Shown here: positions 16,467-25,379 of the stretch, piece by piece
Layout of the letters: each line of letters starts with the position of its first letter
How positions within the stretch are numbered: position 1 is the first letter of the stretch
Source: Thermoactinomyces daqus
GTDB lineage: Bacteria > Bacillota > Bacilli > Thermoactinomycetales > Thermoactinomycetaceae
Direction: 5' to 3'
Assembly (NCBI RefSeq): GCF_000763315.1
Contig: NZ_JPST01000048.1
Span: forward strand, 1-64,000
DNA length: 64,000 nucleotides
The notes under the pieces: generated by a model
What the model was told of the DNA's origin: nothing
Database searches by the model: none
The model's input: only the letters and a program-made list of their open reading frames with translations
Made by a program: the position numbers and the translations under genes

Positions 16467-17987
16467 TTGGTTAAATCGAAAAAGCTTCGCTTGTGGGCGA
16501 TGGTCGCGTTTCTGTCGGTGTTCATGTTGAGCATTCCGCTGGCGATGGCTGAACCCGGGCATCAACCGGAAATGTTAACCGTTTCGGTTGCCAAACAAAT
16601 TGCTGATCAATATTTAAAAGAACACGCAAGTTCGTATCATCTGAAGTCAGATTTATCCGAATTGAAATATTCAACCACGATTACAACCCCTTTGGCGGAT
16701 TATGTCAGATACCAACAGGTCATCGGCAACCATCCTGTGTTTACGAACCAGGTGGTAGTGACGGTCAGCCGGGCGGGCAAAGTGCAACTGGTCGTATCCG
16801 ATTTTAAACCGGCGCGGGAAGTGCAAAAAATCCCGTCCAAGCAAATTTCCCAGGAAGAAAGAACAGACCGGGCGTTTGAACAGATCGGTGCCAAAGATAA
16901 AGAAACCTGGGGACCGACGAAACAAGAATTCGGCTATCTCGTGCAAGACGGACAGGCGATTCCGGTTTACCGCGTCGTCGTCCATTCCGTCAACCCGTTT
17001 GGAGCATGGGAGACCTATTTGCGAGCCGGCGACGGCAAGCTGTTGGCAAAAAGGGATTTGAACCGGCATGCCACCGGCTCCGGCAAAGTTTTTCTGCCCA
17101 ACCCGGTAGAGACAGCGCGGTCCGTTTCCGGTCTTTCTGATCGGAACGATGCCGACTCCCCGGCGCTGGATGCACAATTGAAACCCGTGATTCTCCAGGG
17201 GCTGGACGGATCCGGCAACTTAAAAGGCCAGTTTGTGAACATTCAATCGCGATCAAAAACATTTTCTCAAACTCTTACCTTTAATTATACCCGGAATCAA
17301 AACAGCTTTGAGGATGTGATGGCTTACTACCATCTGGATACGATAATCCGGTATATTCACGGGCTTGGCTTTACCAATGTGATGAACGGAACGATCACGG
17401 CCAATGTGGATACCTATAAAGAGGATAATTCCTTTTATTCGCCGACGAAAAAAGATCTTACCTTTGGCACCGGTGGCGTGGATGACGCAGAGGATGCCGG
17501 TGTGATTGTTCATGAGTTGGGTCATGCGATCCAAGACAATCAGGTTCCCGGCTTTGGAAACAGCGAAGAAGGAGGAGCGATGGGCGAAGGTTTTGGCGAT
17601 TACATGGGAGCCACCTACGAGGATGCCCTGACGCAGGATGATTTCGGAAAAGCCTGTGTGGCGGAGTGGGATTCGACCGCGTATTCCTCGGGCAACCCGC
17701 CTTGCTTGCGCCGTCTCGATACCAACAAAGTATATCCGGACGATCTGCAGGGAGAGGTTCATGCCGACGGGGAAATTTGGTCCCAGGGGTTGTATGAGAT
17801 GGCTCAGGCATTTGGGCGGGATGTGGCCACCAAGATCATTTTGCAATCGCATTGGTCATTAACGCCAAACGCGACTTTCCACGATGGTGCAAAAGCGATC
17901 AAACAAGCGGATGTGATCTTGTTCGGAGGGATGCACGGGGCGAAAATTGACCAAATCTGGGCGGCGCGAGGAATCTCCACTCAATAG
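16467..17987 (+). CDS. Secreted FTP-domain zinc metallopeptidase (M36/M4-like gluzincin)
   Basis: 506-residue pre-pro-protein starting at TTG 16467 behind GGGGG. Signal peptide (about 1-28), an FTP/PepSY-like propeptide (about 35-200) and a gluzincin domain with HELGH (His349, Glu350, His353) and downstream EGFGDY (Glu374 as third zinc ligand), the pattern of fungalysin-type (M36) rather than thermolysin enzymes. The order FTP domain then HELGH...EGFGDY supports M36. It lies near the thermitase-like gene; both would be secreted scavenging proteases. Confidence 0.85.
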   Translation: MVKSKKLRLWAMVAFLSVFMLSIPLAMAEPGHQPEMLTVSVAKQIADQYLKEHASSYHLKSDLSELKYSTTITTPLADYVRYQQVIGNHPVFTNQVVVTVSRAGKVQLVVSDFKPAREVQKIPSKQISQEERTDRAFEQIGAKDKETWGPTKQEFGYLVQDGQAIPVYRVVVHSVNPFGAWETYLRAGDGKLLAKRDLNRHATGSGKVFLPNPVETARSVSGLSDRNDADSPALDAQLKPVILQGLDGSGNLKGQFVNIQSRSKTFSQTLTFNYTRNQNSFEDVMAYYHLDTIIRYIHGLGFTNVMNGTITANVDTYKEDNSFYSPTKKDLTFGTGGVDDAEDAGVIVHELGHAIQDNQVPGFGNSEEGGAMGEGFGDYMGATYEDALTQDDFGKACVAEWDSTAYSSGNPPCLRRLDTNKVYPDDLQGEVHADGEIWSQGLYEMAQAFGRDVATKIILQSHWSLTPNATFHDGAKAIKQADVILFGGMHGAKIDQIWAARGISTQ

Positions 17988-17996
17988 GATGGAAAT

Positions 17997-18215
17997 CTAT
18001 TTGCGTGAACGAAAATTGATCTGGATTTCCTTTATGGATGACCTGAGGGGAAGGGATGGGACGGGAGAGACGGAAGCATCTGTGTCATTCTCTGCTTCAT
18101 TCTCCGGTTCTTCATTTTCAAACAGATGGCCCATAAACAGCCATTCCGGATGAATCATTCCCATGGCAACGGGCAAATAGCGGGTCCAATATGTTTTTTC
18201 GTCCGGCTTGCTCAT
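17997..18215 (-). CDS. Small hypothetical protein
   Basis: 72 residues starting MSKPDEKTYWTRYLPVAMG; the middle is aromatic and hydrophobic (IHPEWLFMGHLFE) and the tail is acidic then Ser/Arg-rich. AAGGAGGGATTCCC stands directly before the ATG at 18215, so that start is preferred over the longer open frame to 18242. Its stop lies close behind the convergent metalloprotease. No family recognised. Confidence 0.6.
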   Translation of the reverse strand: MSKPDEKTYWTRYLPVAMGMIHPEWLFMGHLFENEEPENEAENDTDASVSPVPSLPLRSSIKEIQINFRSRK

Positions 18216-18280
18216 GGGAATCCCTCCTTCGGCTCTTACCATAAGATATGCGGTTGAACGCTTGAATTATGAGAAGAGGA

Positions 18281-18315
18281 AAAAAATGGGCGACCCTTTG
18301 GCGGGCCGCCTTTTT
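18281..18315. terminator. Bidirectional terminator after rsmF
   Basis: GGCG.CCC and GGG.CGCC stem with an A-tract on one side and T-tract on the other; on the minus strand it ends rsmF transcription directly behind the stop. Confidence 0.7.
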
Positions 18316-19705
18316 AATCGTTTTTGTCGAAGCGAAGCCATTTGGGATAGTGATTTTTTAACAGCCCTCCGGACACTTTTCCCCAACCCAGCGGGAAATG
18401 GTCGACTGTGACGAGCGTCCATCCCTTGCTTTGAGCGGAGGGAAGGGTTTCACCTTGAAGGTAGCGCAGCAAGTCGGGGTCATCGACGGTGAAGTTGCAT
18501 TGCCTTTTCACCATCTGCGGATCCAGCGACAAAGCCAAGGCGTGAGAAGGGACAAAGTGATTCTTTTTGGCCTGTCCCAGGTAGCGCCCAGGGCGTTCCA
18601 CCCGGAGTCCTTTCAGCGAAGGGATGTCAACAGGAACGTAATATAAGTGTTCACCGTACAGGGTGAAAGTGCCATTTGACAAAAAGTTTGTATCCGTCAA
18701 CGTTTCACTGGCGAACCGTTCCCACAGCTTTCGGGCTTGTGCATGGACGGGAGGCCATTTGCCGGGGCGTTTTTTACTTCCTTCCGCTGTTGTCTCTTTT
18801 TGCAATACAGCGACAAAATGCCCTTCTCCACGAAGGTGATGCGGCCAGAGGCGGGCGGCTTTGACCAGTTTATTGTCTGCCTCCCTGATCCAATCGGGCC
18901 TGCCGGAACGATAATATTGCCGCTGTGGAACCGGAATCAGTTTAAAATCAGGATGAAGCTGGAGAAACCGCCAAATCAGCTCTTCATTTTCACGGGGGTT
19001 AAATGTGCATGTCGAATAGACAAGACGTCCCCCGGGGCGAAGCATCGGTGCGGCCGCCTCAAGAATTTCCAGTTGCAGGTCGGCGCACTTTTCCGTCGCC
19101 CGAATGCTCCAGCGCTCACATGCATCGGCGTCCTTGCGGAACATTCCTTCACCGGAACAGGGGGCATCGACCAAAATCCGGTCGAAATAACCGGAAAATC
19201 GCTCCGATAAATGGCCGGGATTCTCATTCAGCACGACCGCATTGGTCACACCGCAGCGCTCCAGATTTTCCACCAGCGCCTTAATTCGTTTTGCGTCTAT
19301 TTCATTGGCGACGAGGATCCCTTTCCCTTTCATTTTGGCGGCAATCTGTGTTGTCTTGCCTCCTGGAGCGGCACAAAGATCCAAAATGTTTTCCCCGGGC
19401 TGGGGTTCAAGGGCTTCTGCCGGTGCCATTGCGCTGGCATCCTGGATATAATAAAGACCTGCAGCATGATAGACGTGTTTGCCCGGCCGGTCAAGCTCGT
19501 GATTGTAATAAAATCCTTCCGGGCACCAGGGAACGGATTCAAGATGGAAAGGCACCCGTACTTTCAGTTGCTCCGGAGATGTTTTCAAGATGTTGACACG
19601 CAAGCTGCGGGTAGGCGGCTCTTCATAGGTATGGTAAAAAGATGGGTATTCCTCTTGTAACAGTTGTTTCATTTGTTCCAGATAATCAACAGGGAGTGAA
19701 ACCAT
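18314..19705 (-). CDS. rsmF: RsmF/RsmB-type 16S rRNA cytosine-C5 methyltransferase
   Basis: 463-residue NOL1/NOP2/Sun family RNA m5C methylase. Motifs: ENILDLCAAPGGKTTQIAAK (SAM-binding), DRILVDAPCSGEGMFRKD with the PCSGEG cysteine, and LVYSTCTFNPRENE with the catalytic TC cysteine. The C-terminal 150 residues form the extra PUA-like part of RsmF proteins. The ATG at 19705 has AAAGGAGGACAACA before it; the open frame continues upstream but lacks a site. A TATAAT (minus strand, 19774-19769) marks a probable promoter in the divergent interval. Confidence 0.92.
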   Translation of the reverse strand: MVSLPVDYLEQMKQLLQEEYPSFYHTYEEPPTRSLRVNILKTSPEQLKVRVPFHLESVPWCPEGFYYNHELDRPGKHVYHAAGLYYIQDASAMAPAEALEPQPGENILDLCAAPGGKTTQIAAKMKGKGILVANEIDAKRIKALVENLERCGVTNAVVLNENPGHLSERFSGYFDRILVDAPCSGEGMFRKDADACERWSIRATEKCADLQLEILEAAAPMLRPGGRLVYSTCTFNPRENEELIWRFLQLHPDFKLIPVPQRQYYRSGRPDWIREADNKLVKAARLWPHHLRGEGHFVAVLQKETTAEGSKKRPGKWPPVHAQARKLWERFASETLTDTNFLSNGTFTLYGEHLYYVPVDIPSLKGLRVERPGRYLGQAKKNHFVPSHALALSLDPQMVKRQCNFTVDDPDLLRYLQGETLPSAQSKGWTLVTVDHFPLGWGKVSGGLLKNHYPKWLRFDKND

Positions 19706-19768
19706 TGTTGTCCTCCTTTGGGCAGTACCCAAAAATGGTCGGGAACATTTCGCATTCAAGCTTGTGCC

Positions 19769-19774
19769 ATTATA
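19769..19774 (-). promoter_or_regulatory. -10 element for rsmF
   Basis: TATAAT on the minus strand, about 65 nt before the rsmF ATG; no clear -35. Confidence 0.45.
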
Positions 19775-19817
19775 CCACAAATGGATTCCAAACATTAGTG
19801 GCGGGAGGGAAGCCGAA

Positions 19818-20516
19818 ATGGATATTCCAAAATTTCCGGAACTGCCTCCTTTGACGCAGGAGCAGATGGAGGAAATCACGAAATTGACATTTCTGCATCG
19901 TGACCGCTTTGACTATGAAAAACCGTTTGATTTGCTTTTTGTCTTCGGCGGTTCCTATCCGATGATCTGGGAGACGGCGAAGAAGGCTTACGATCAGGGG
20001 TTGGCACCGTTGATTCTAGTGACGGGAGGATATAAGGAGGGAGCGACCAGACACGAAAGCTGGACTTACGGCAAAACTCCCGAATCCCACGTGATCAGGC
20101 AGAAGTTAATGGAGCTCGGGGTACCGGGCGAATGCATTTTCATCGAGGACCGGTCGGCCAATTCCTTGGAAAACGTGCTGTTTGCCAAGGAGATATTCGA
20201 TTTTACCCGAATCCGGCGGCTTCTGTTTGTGTGCAAGGCTTATGCTGCCGGACGGCAATGGCGGACCCTGCGTCGGCATCTGCCCGGCGATCTGTATTGC
20301 GCCCCGTATCCGGCTTATACTTCGATCAATCAGGAGGCTGTGACTGAAACGGGTTGGATGAACCGGCCTGATCACCGGCAGATCGTCTATGGAGAGTATT
20401 TGCGGATTTTGTACTATGGCCGAAAAGGGGATATTATCCCGGTTGAGCAATCCATTCCGGGATTGCCTCTTCCCGGTGAGGACGGGAGGGGAGAACAGAA
20501 GAAGGATTGGCCTTGA
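19818..20516 (+). CDS. YdcF/DUF218-family protein
   Basis: 232-residue cytosolic protein of the DUF218/YdcF family. It shows LLFVFGGSYPMIWETAKKAY, then LILVTGG, the ANSLENVLFAKEI motif and a C-terminal KAYAAGRQWRT segment, typical of the SAM-binding-like YdcF fold. The ATG at 19818 is chosen because GGGAGGG lies about eight bases before it; the open frame extends 18 codons upstream without a site. It is divergent from rsmF. The family's biochemical role is not established. Confidence 0.8.
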   Translation: MDIPKFPELPPLTQEQMEEITKLTFLHRDRFDYEKPFDLLFVFGGSYPMIWETAKKAYDQGLAPLILVTGGYKEGATRHESWTYGKTPESHVIRQKLMELGVPGECIFIEDRSANSLENVLFAKEIFDFTRIRRLLFVCKAYAAGRQWRTLRRHLPGDLYCAPYPAYTSINQEAVTETGWMNRPDHRQIVYGEYLRILYYGRKGDIIPVEQSIPGLPLPGEDGRGEQKKDWP

Positions 20517-20521
20517 CAGTG

Positions 20522-21850
20522 TCAAGTTTCCAACCCTTCTTGTTCGCGAAGACGGAGTTCGGATTGCAACTCGTCGAGCAGGGCAACATATTTTTCTGTA
20601 TTCCCCATCTTCTTCCAACATTCTGACAGATTGAGCAGTGATTTTTCCTTTTGCCGGGAGAAATTATATTGTGTGCTTATTTCCAGAGCCTCTTCATAGG
20701 GGGTGATCGCCTTGGCATATTCGTCTGTTTCCAGATAATAATCGCCCAGTGCCATTAACGATTCGCAGAAGCGGTGTGCATCATTATATTTTCTTCCCCT
20801 GTTCACCGCCATATTCAAACAGTTGAACGATTGTTCCCATTCTCCCCTTTTTCCGTACAGTTTGCCCAGTTGGGTCAAGGTGGAGACGAGAACATATTTC
20901 TTATCCTTCAATTTATTCTCCAACCGGAGCGCCAGTTGATAACAGTTTTCCGCCGTTTGCAGATCACCGGCATTCTGCAGGATATTGCCCCATACCGTCA
21001 ACAGGCGGACCGCTTGTTCATGCGTTCCGTTTGCCCTGGCGATGTATAAGCCTTCTTTGGCAAAGGTGAGGGCGGTTTGAAATTTTTTCTTCTGGTTTAA
21101 CAATGTCGCTCTCAGTTCATACATATTGAGTTTGACATCCAGGCGATTTATATTTTGGATCGAGGCCCATAGTTCATCGAGGGTTTGCAAAGCTTCATCC
21201 GTGCGGTACAATTTTTCCAGATAGGAAACTTTTCCAATTAATAATTCATATTGCAATTCTTGGCGGTCTCCGCTCTTGATGAACACGTTCAGCCCTTTAT
21301 TAACAAAATCGAGTGCTTTATTCAGGTTATTATCCCGCAAATAGTAGATTCGCCCCAGTTCGTTGAAACAGGCAGCTTTAATATTATTTTCGTTCATGGT
21401 GCCTTTCCCGGAATCAATCAATTCGATTGCTTGGTTTATATATTTTTCTGCTGCTTTTAAGTTATTTTTCTTCATGTAACATAAACCTTTTAAGTAAAGG
21501 ATGATATCCATAAACTGCCCCTTGCTCTCTTGTTGCAACATGCGCAACCGTTCCAGGGCACCGTCGCAATCGAGATTGATGCAGGTTTCGATCAGAAACA
21601 ACAGGTTTTCGATCTGGCTTCGGTTTTCCCGTTCTTTATTGATGAGTGAAGGAAGATCCTCAATATCAAACCCGAGTTTTTGGCAGTAGTAAATGCGATT
21701 TTGCGGTTTGACTGTTGGAACACCGCGTTCAATGCTGCTGATGGTGGCGAAGGAGATGCGATGATCTTCCAAGTCCTTGAGACGGAACCCTTTTTCCTTT
21801 CGGATTCTTCGGAGAGCTTCGCCCAAGGATTTCAAATCTTGTGCATTCAC
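20522..21850 (-). CDS. HTH-TPR transcriptional regulator (RRNPP-like)
   Basis: 442 residues, GTG start behind GAGAGGTG. An N-terminal Xre-type helix-turn-helix (about 8-65; LGEALRRIRKEKGFRLKDLE, then SFATISSIERG) is followed by a long array of TPR helices (about 80-430) with repeated motifs such as NLKAAEKYINQAIELID and TEEYAKAITPYEEAL-like blocks. This is the layout of peptide-binding regulators NprR and PlcR. No pheromone gene is visible downstream, where the convergent DUF218 gene ends six bases away. Peptide control is therefore only inferred. Confidence 0.75.
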   Translation of the reverse strand: MNAQDLKSLGEALRRIRKEKGFRLKDLEDHRISFATISSIERGVPTVKPQNRIYYCQKLGFDIEDLPSLINKERENRSQIENLLFLIETCINLDCDGALERLRMLQQESKGQFMDIILYLKGLCYMKKNNLKAAEKYINQAIELIDSGKGTMNENNIKAACFNELGRIYYLRDNNLNKALDFVNKGLNVFIKSGDRQELQYELLIGKVSYLEKLYRTDEALQTLDELWASIQNINRLDVKLNMYELRATLLNQKKKFQTALTFAKEGLYIARANGTHEQAVRLLTVWGNILQNAGDLQTAENCYQLALRLENKLKDKKYVLVSTLTQLGKLYGKRGEWEQSFNCLNMAVNRGRKYNDAHRFCESLMALGDYYLETDEYAKAITPYEEALEISTQYNFSRQKEKSLLNLSECWKKMGNTEKYVALLDELQSELRLREQEGLET

Positions 21851-22264
21851 TTAAAATCACCTCTCCGCTTTTATCATATTGGTTCCTGTTTCGTTTGTCT
21901 ATATTTTAGACGAAAAAGAGGTTCAAATTTGATGTTTTTAAAAAAAATGAATTTAAAAATCCGTATTTAATCAAATTGCACAGGTATGAACGGTAAGATT
22001 TAAAAAAAGAGAGGGAGGTTTAAGACAACGATTCGATTGGAAGAAACAGGAAACGATGAAATTGCAAGAAGAGATTTAATATTTTTCCGCTTGCAGTATC
22101 TAAAAAGGAAGGCATTGCAGGGAGAAAATGAAAAGGGGAGGATTATCGCAGATTGGCCTTCATTAATGAAAAGGAAGAGGGATAACGGCATCGGCAGTTT
22201 CCCATGCTTCCTTTTTACGGCCAAACGCTGATCATCCTCCCAGGGGAAATGTTACGGGGATTGG
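21851..22264. other. Interval between the HTH-TPR gene and the secreted protein gene
   Basis: 414 bases, AT-rich on the left, presumably holding the regulator promoter. A GGGAGGT at about 22012 has no start codon at usable distance; the open frames here on both strands start with TTG and lack coding character. No gene called. Confidence 0.45.
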
Positions 22265-22702
22265 TTAATAGTTAACCCAGCCCATGCCCAGGCCGGTTGT
22301 CCGTTTTACCATGATCCGGTATTTTCCTGCCTTGAGTTTGGGATAAAAGTTGTAGCCGACAAAATCACTCCCGCCTGGATTTGGCGGTTCTGTGGCCAGC
22401 TTGTGATGGGTGCGCACCAAGTTTCCGTGCTCATCATAAATGTCAAAAATGACTTCGGCCACTCCCTCTTTGTTGAAAAAGAGTTTTCCGGTGATGTTGT
22501 CGTCTTTACCGTCAAAATCGAAATATTTTCCTCCGTTGATCCATCCGCTGGTACCCTCAAACTGAATCTCGTCACTGTGCGGATTTACATACTCTGCCGC
22601 AGCATGTGCATCAGAGATTGAACCAAAAGCCAGAGTCAAAGATAAACCGGCGGCTGCCAAACAGAAACCGCAACGTTTCAACCAAGTTGTTTTCACTTCC
22701 AT
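22265..22702 (-). CDS. Secreted protein of unknown function
   Basis: 145 residues with a clear signal peptide (CGFCLAAAGLSLTLAFG core, cleavage after AHA, about residue 34). The mature part of about 110 residues looks like a beta-rich domain with GTSGWINGGKYFDFDGKDDN and a C-terminal KLKAGKYRIMVKRTTG strand pattern, like accessory beta-sandwich domains of exported proteins. AGGAG lies just before the ATG; a GTG two codons later is an alternative start. It is transcribed towards the HTH-TPR regulator, which may control it, but no shared operator was found. Confidence 0.7.
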   Translation of the reverse strand: MEVKTTWLKRCGFCLAAAGLSLTLAFGSISDAHAAAEYVNPHSDEIQFEGTSGWINGGKYFDFDGKDDNITGKLFFNKEGVAEVIFDIYDEHGNLVRTHHKLATEPPNPGGSDFVGYNFYPKLKAGKYRIMVKRTTGLGMGWVNY

Positions 22703-22849
22703 TCACTCCTGCCATTGATGAGTGCTTCTCTATTATTATATGAGAGCCCGTTTCAGGAAAAAAGGGAAAAGGACTCTTCCATTTGTCTCCTTTTTCGTGA
22801 TAGCGGATGCCTGGTCAGAGGAGGCGGATTTCTTCGGTTTCATGTCAAG

Positions 22850-24133
22850 TCATGATAGGGATGCCCGCTGCCCGATCACCTGCTCCGCGGCGCTTTTTCC
22901 GGCGACATATCCCGTGCAGGTGGCAGCTGTGATGTTATAACCGCCGGTATAGCCATGAATGTCCAGAATTTCGCCGCAAAAATATAAGCCTTGCATTTTT
23001 TTGGATTGCATCGTTTTGGGATCAATTTCTTTTACATGGACGCCGCCCCCGGTGACAAATGCTTTTTCCAGGGACAATGTTCCGTTGATGGCCAGGGTAA
23101 AATGCCGGGCTGTCTGGCAGAGTTTTTCCAGCTGTTCACGGGAGAGATGGGAGCAGGTCAAGTCCCCGGAAATCTCCGCCCGCTCGGTGAGCACAGGGAT
23201 CATCCGGTCGGGAAGAAAGGGTTTCAGGGCGTTGCGCACGGTTTTTTTGGGCTGTTTTCGGCAAACTTTTCCCCATTCTTGTTCCAGTTGATCAGGTCTG
23301 ACATCCGGAAAAAGATTGATTGCCAAAGGGATGGAAGGCGTTCCGAATTTCTTCAGTGCTTTCACGACAAACTGGCTGCAGCGAAGCGCGGCGGGACCGG
23401 AGAGCCCGAAATGGGTGAAGAGGACATCACCGCGATGTTCGACCAGTTTTTTTCCCTTTGGGTTGTAGACGGTTAACACTACATCGCGAAGGGACAAGCC
23501 CTGCAATATTTTGTTTTTAATCAGGGGTTCCGCGGACGTAAGCGGGACTTCAGTGGGAAAAAGTTCGGTAATCGTGTGGCCCGCTTCGGTTGCCCACGCA
23601 TATCCGTCACCGGTCGAACCGGTATGGGAGGCGGCTTTCCCGCCTGTCGCCACGATGACGGCAGGGGCAAAAAAAGATTGCCCGTTCCGGCATTCAACGC
23701 CTTTTACTTTCCCCCCTTCATAAAGGATGCGCTTGACCGGCAGATTGACGCGAATTTCCGTGCCGACGGCTTTCACTTTTTTGATAAAAGCCTGGACTAC
23801 CGATTTGGCGCTGTCTGTGACCGGAAACATCCGCCCGTTGTCCTCCTCTTTCAGACTGACCCCCAAATCTTCAAAAAAGCGGATGATGTCACGGTTGTTA
23901 AAAATGGAAAAGACGCTGTACAAAAAGCGCCCGTTTCCGGGAATATTCCGGATCAGTTCATCAATTTCTTTATTGTTTGTCACATTGCACCGCCCGCCAC
24001 CGGAAATGGCCAGCTTTTTACCCAGTTTTTCGCCTTTATCCAACAGCAGGACCCTGGCCCCGTGCATTCCAGCCGAGGCGCTTGCCATCAAACCGGCGGG
24101 GCCGCCGCCAATGACAATAACATCGTAGTTCAT
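22850..24133 (-). CDS. HI0933-family NAD(P)/FAD-dependent oxidoreductase (YtfP/BaiN-like)
   Basis: 427-residue flavoprotein. N-terminal Rossmann motif [14 protein letters not shown], then [29 protein letters not shown] and a C-terminal [16 protein letters not shown]...[19 protein letters not shown] block, all diagnostic for the HI0933/YtfP group. The reaction of most members is unknown; a related clostridial protein (BaiN) reduces steroids. Monocistronic on the minus strand. Confidence 0.9.
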   Translation of the reverse strand: MNYDVIVIGGGPAGLMASASAGMHGARVLLLDKGEKLGKKLAISGGGRCNVTNNKEIDELIRNIPGNGRFLYSVFSIFNNRDIIRFFEDLGVSLKEEDNGRMFPVTDSAKSVVQAFIKKVKAVGTEIRVNLPVKRILYEGGKVKGVECRNGQSFFAPAVIVATGGKAASHTGSTGDGYAWATEAGHTITELFPTEVPLTSAEPLIKNKILQGLSLRDVVLTVYNPKGKKLVEHRGDVLFTHFGLSGPAALRCSQFVVKALKKFGTPSIPLAINLFPDVRPDQLEQEWGKVCRKQPKKTVRNALKPFLPDRMIPVLTERAEISGDLTCSHLSREQLEKLCQTARHFTLAINGTLSLEKAFVTGGGVHVKEIDPKTMQSKKMQGLYFCGEILDIHGYTGGYNITAATCTGYVAGKSAAEQVIGQRASLS

Positions 24134-24363
24134 ATCATAGCTCCTTTTAATTCAGCTTAAGGTATGGATTAGAAAGTTGGAACGAAGCAGGTGCCCCTGT
24201 CAAAAATCGCTTCCTTGGAAGTTGCCATCTGCTGAGTTCATTTCGTTGTTTCGGCTACAGGATTCAGTTTAACACAGAACGAGGCAACGCTATGCGAAAC
24301 TTCCCGGTTATGAGAGACTTCGGATTCCCGCGCCGGTTTGGCATTTGCCTTGCGATCGTCATT

Positions 24364-25047
24364 TCAGACGCCTTTGCTCCTGTCGGATGCTTGCCTGGTC
24401 AGAACGGAGACAGACGCTTCTGAGGTTGGAATTTGTAAATCTGACCGTATGTGAAGAAAGAGGAGTCCGATCTTTTCGTGCAAGGAATGGAGATCATTTT
24501 TTAACTCTTCTGACATCTCATTTGTTTGTGCGGAGGCAGGATCGTGCAGTTTCAGATCAATGGAGTGCAACATCTGCCGGATGTCCAGGACATCTTGGAG
24601 GATCTGGTCAGGCAGAAGCCAGAGGTGATCATGAATGAACCGTTCCCATTTCAGGCTGTTCATGAGGATATATTTTGCATGCCTGTTTTGGTTGGATTCG
24701 TTGATGATCCGGGTGTTAAAGTAGAGACCGATGACAAAGGTTAAAGCGGTGACAATCGCGGAAATGACCGAAGCAATCACTTCTCCATCCGGCTTGATTA
24801 AAAGTAATGAAATGATTAACAAAGAGATCGTGGCAATTCTTTCGATATGGGAATGGAACTGAGGAAAGCGCTGCCCAAACAGGCTGAAATAGACCAAAGC
24901 ACAGCCGATCAAGCCCAAAATTAACATATCATAACTCAGTTTTTGCAATACTTCAGGGTCATGACTGACGAGAAATAAGATGGCAGCGATGCATACAGCC
25001 ATAATCATAATGAGATATCCCAGCCATTTTAAAATTTTGAAATACAT
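24364..25047 (-). CDS. Four-helix membrane protein of unknown function
   Basis: 227 residues. Four hydrophobic helices fill about residues 7-110 (the pairs around LIMIMAVCIAAILFLV and ATISLLIISLLLI); the rest is cytosolic, charged and helical with many His and Leu. GGGGGAAAGAG precedes the ATG. No family is recognised. The 230 bases after it, up to the flavoprotein gene, hold nothing I can identify. Confidence 0.65.
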   Translation of the reverse strand: MYFKILKWLGYLIMIMAVCIAAILFLVSHDPEVLQKLSYDMLILGLIGCALVYFSLFGQRFPQFHSHIERIATISLLIISLLLIKPDGEVIASVISAIVTALTFVIGLYFNTRIINESNQNRHAKYILMNSLKWERFIHDHLWLLPDQILQDVLDIRQMLHSIDLKLHDPASAQTNEMSEELKNDLHSLHEKIGLLFLHIRSDLQIPTSEASVSVLTRQASDRSKGV

Positions 25048-25379
25048 CTCTTTCCCCCGTTTTCTTAAAAATTGGTTTCAGATCGGCGCGTGGTGCACTC
25101 GCTCCCTGATCAATGCTTAAGTTTTCATTCCGGGATTGAGCCGGCATTCTTGATCGTGTCCCGGCATTTCAAGCATATCATTGGATGGATTGCAAACATA
25201 TAGTGGTGAAGACGGAATATCGCATGCAAATCCCTTTTTCATTTTCGGCAGAACATAAAATTGAGGTTTAAAAAAGCGGGAAAATTAGATAAAATAATTT
25301 TGAGTGATCATAAAATATATTCTAAATAGTTATACCCCATTCTTGAATGACTGTTCAGTCAGCAAAGGAGGGCGTTCTC
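25048..25379. other. Divergent promoter interval before lcfA
   Basis: 332 AT-rich bases between divergent genes. It contains the FadR-type operator at 25344-25361 and presumably the lcfA promoter (TATACC at 25331-25336 is the best -10 candidate). No gene seen. Confidence 0.5.
25344..25361. promoter_or_regulatory. FadR operator upstream of lcfA
   Basis: TGAATGACTGTTCAGTCA, an 18-bp imperfect palindrome close to the Bacillus FadR consensus TGAATGAMTANTCATTCA, lies just before the lcfA ribosome-binding site. Confidence 0.85.

Noticed and set aside
22000-22231. Small open frames on both strands between the HTH-TPR gene and the secreted protein gene, considered as pheromone or unknown genes
   Set aside because: Starts are TTG with ribosome-binding sites too far away, no signal sequence or conserved text is visible, and each is the shadow of the other.
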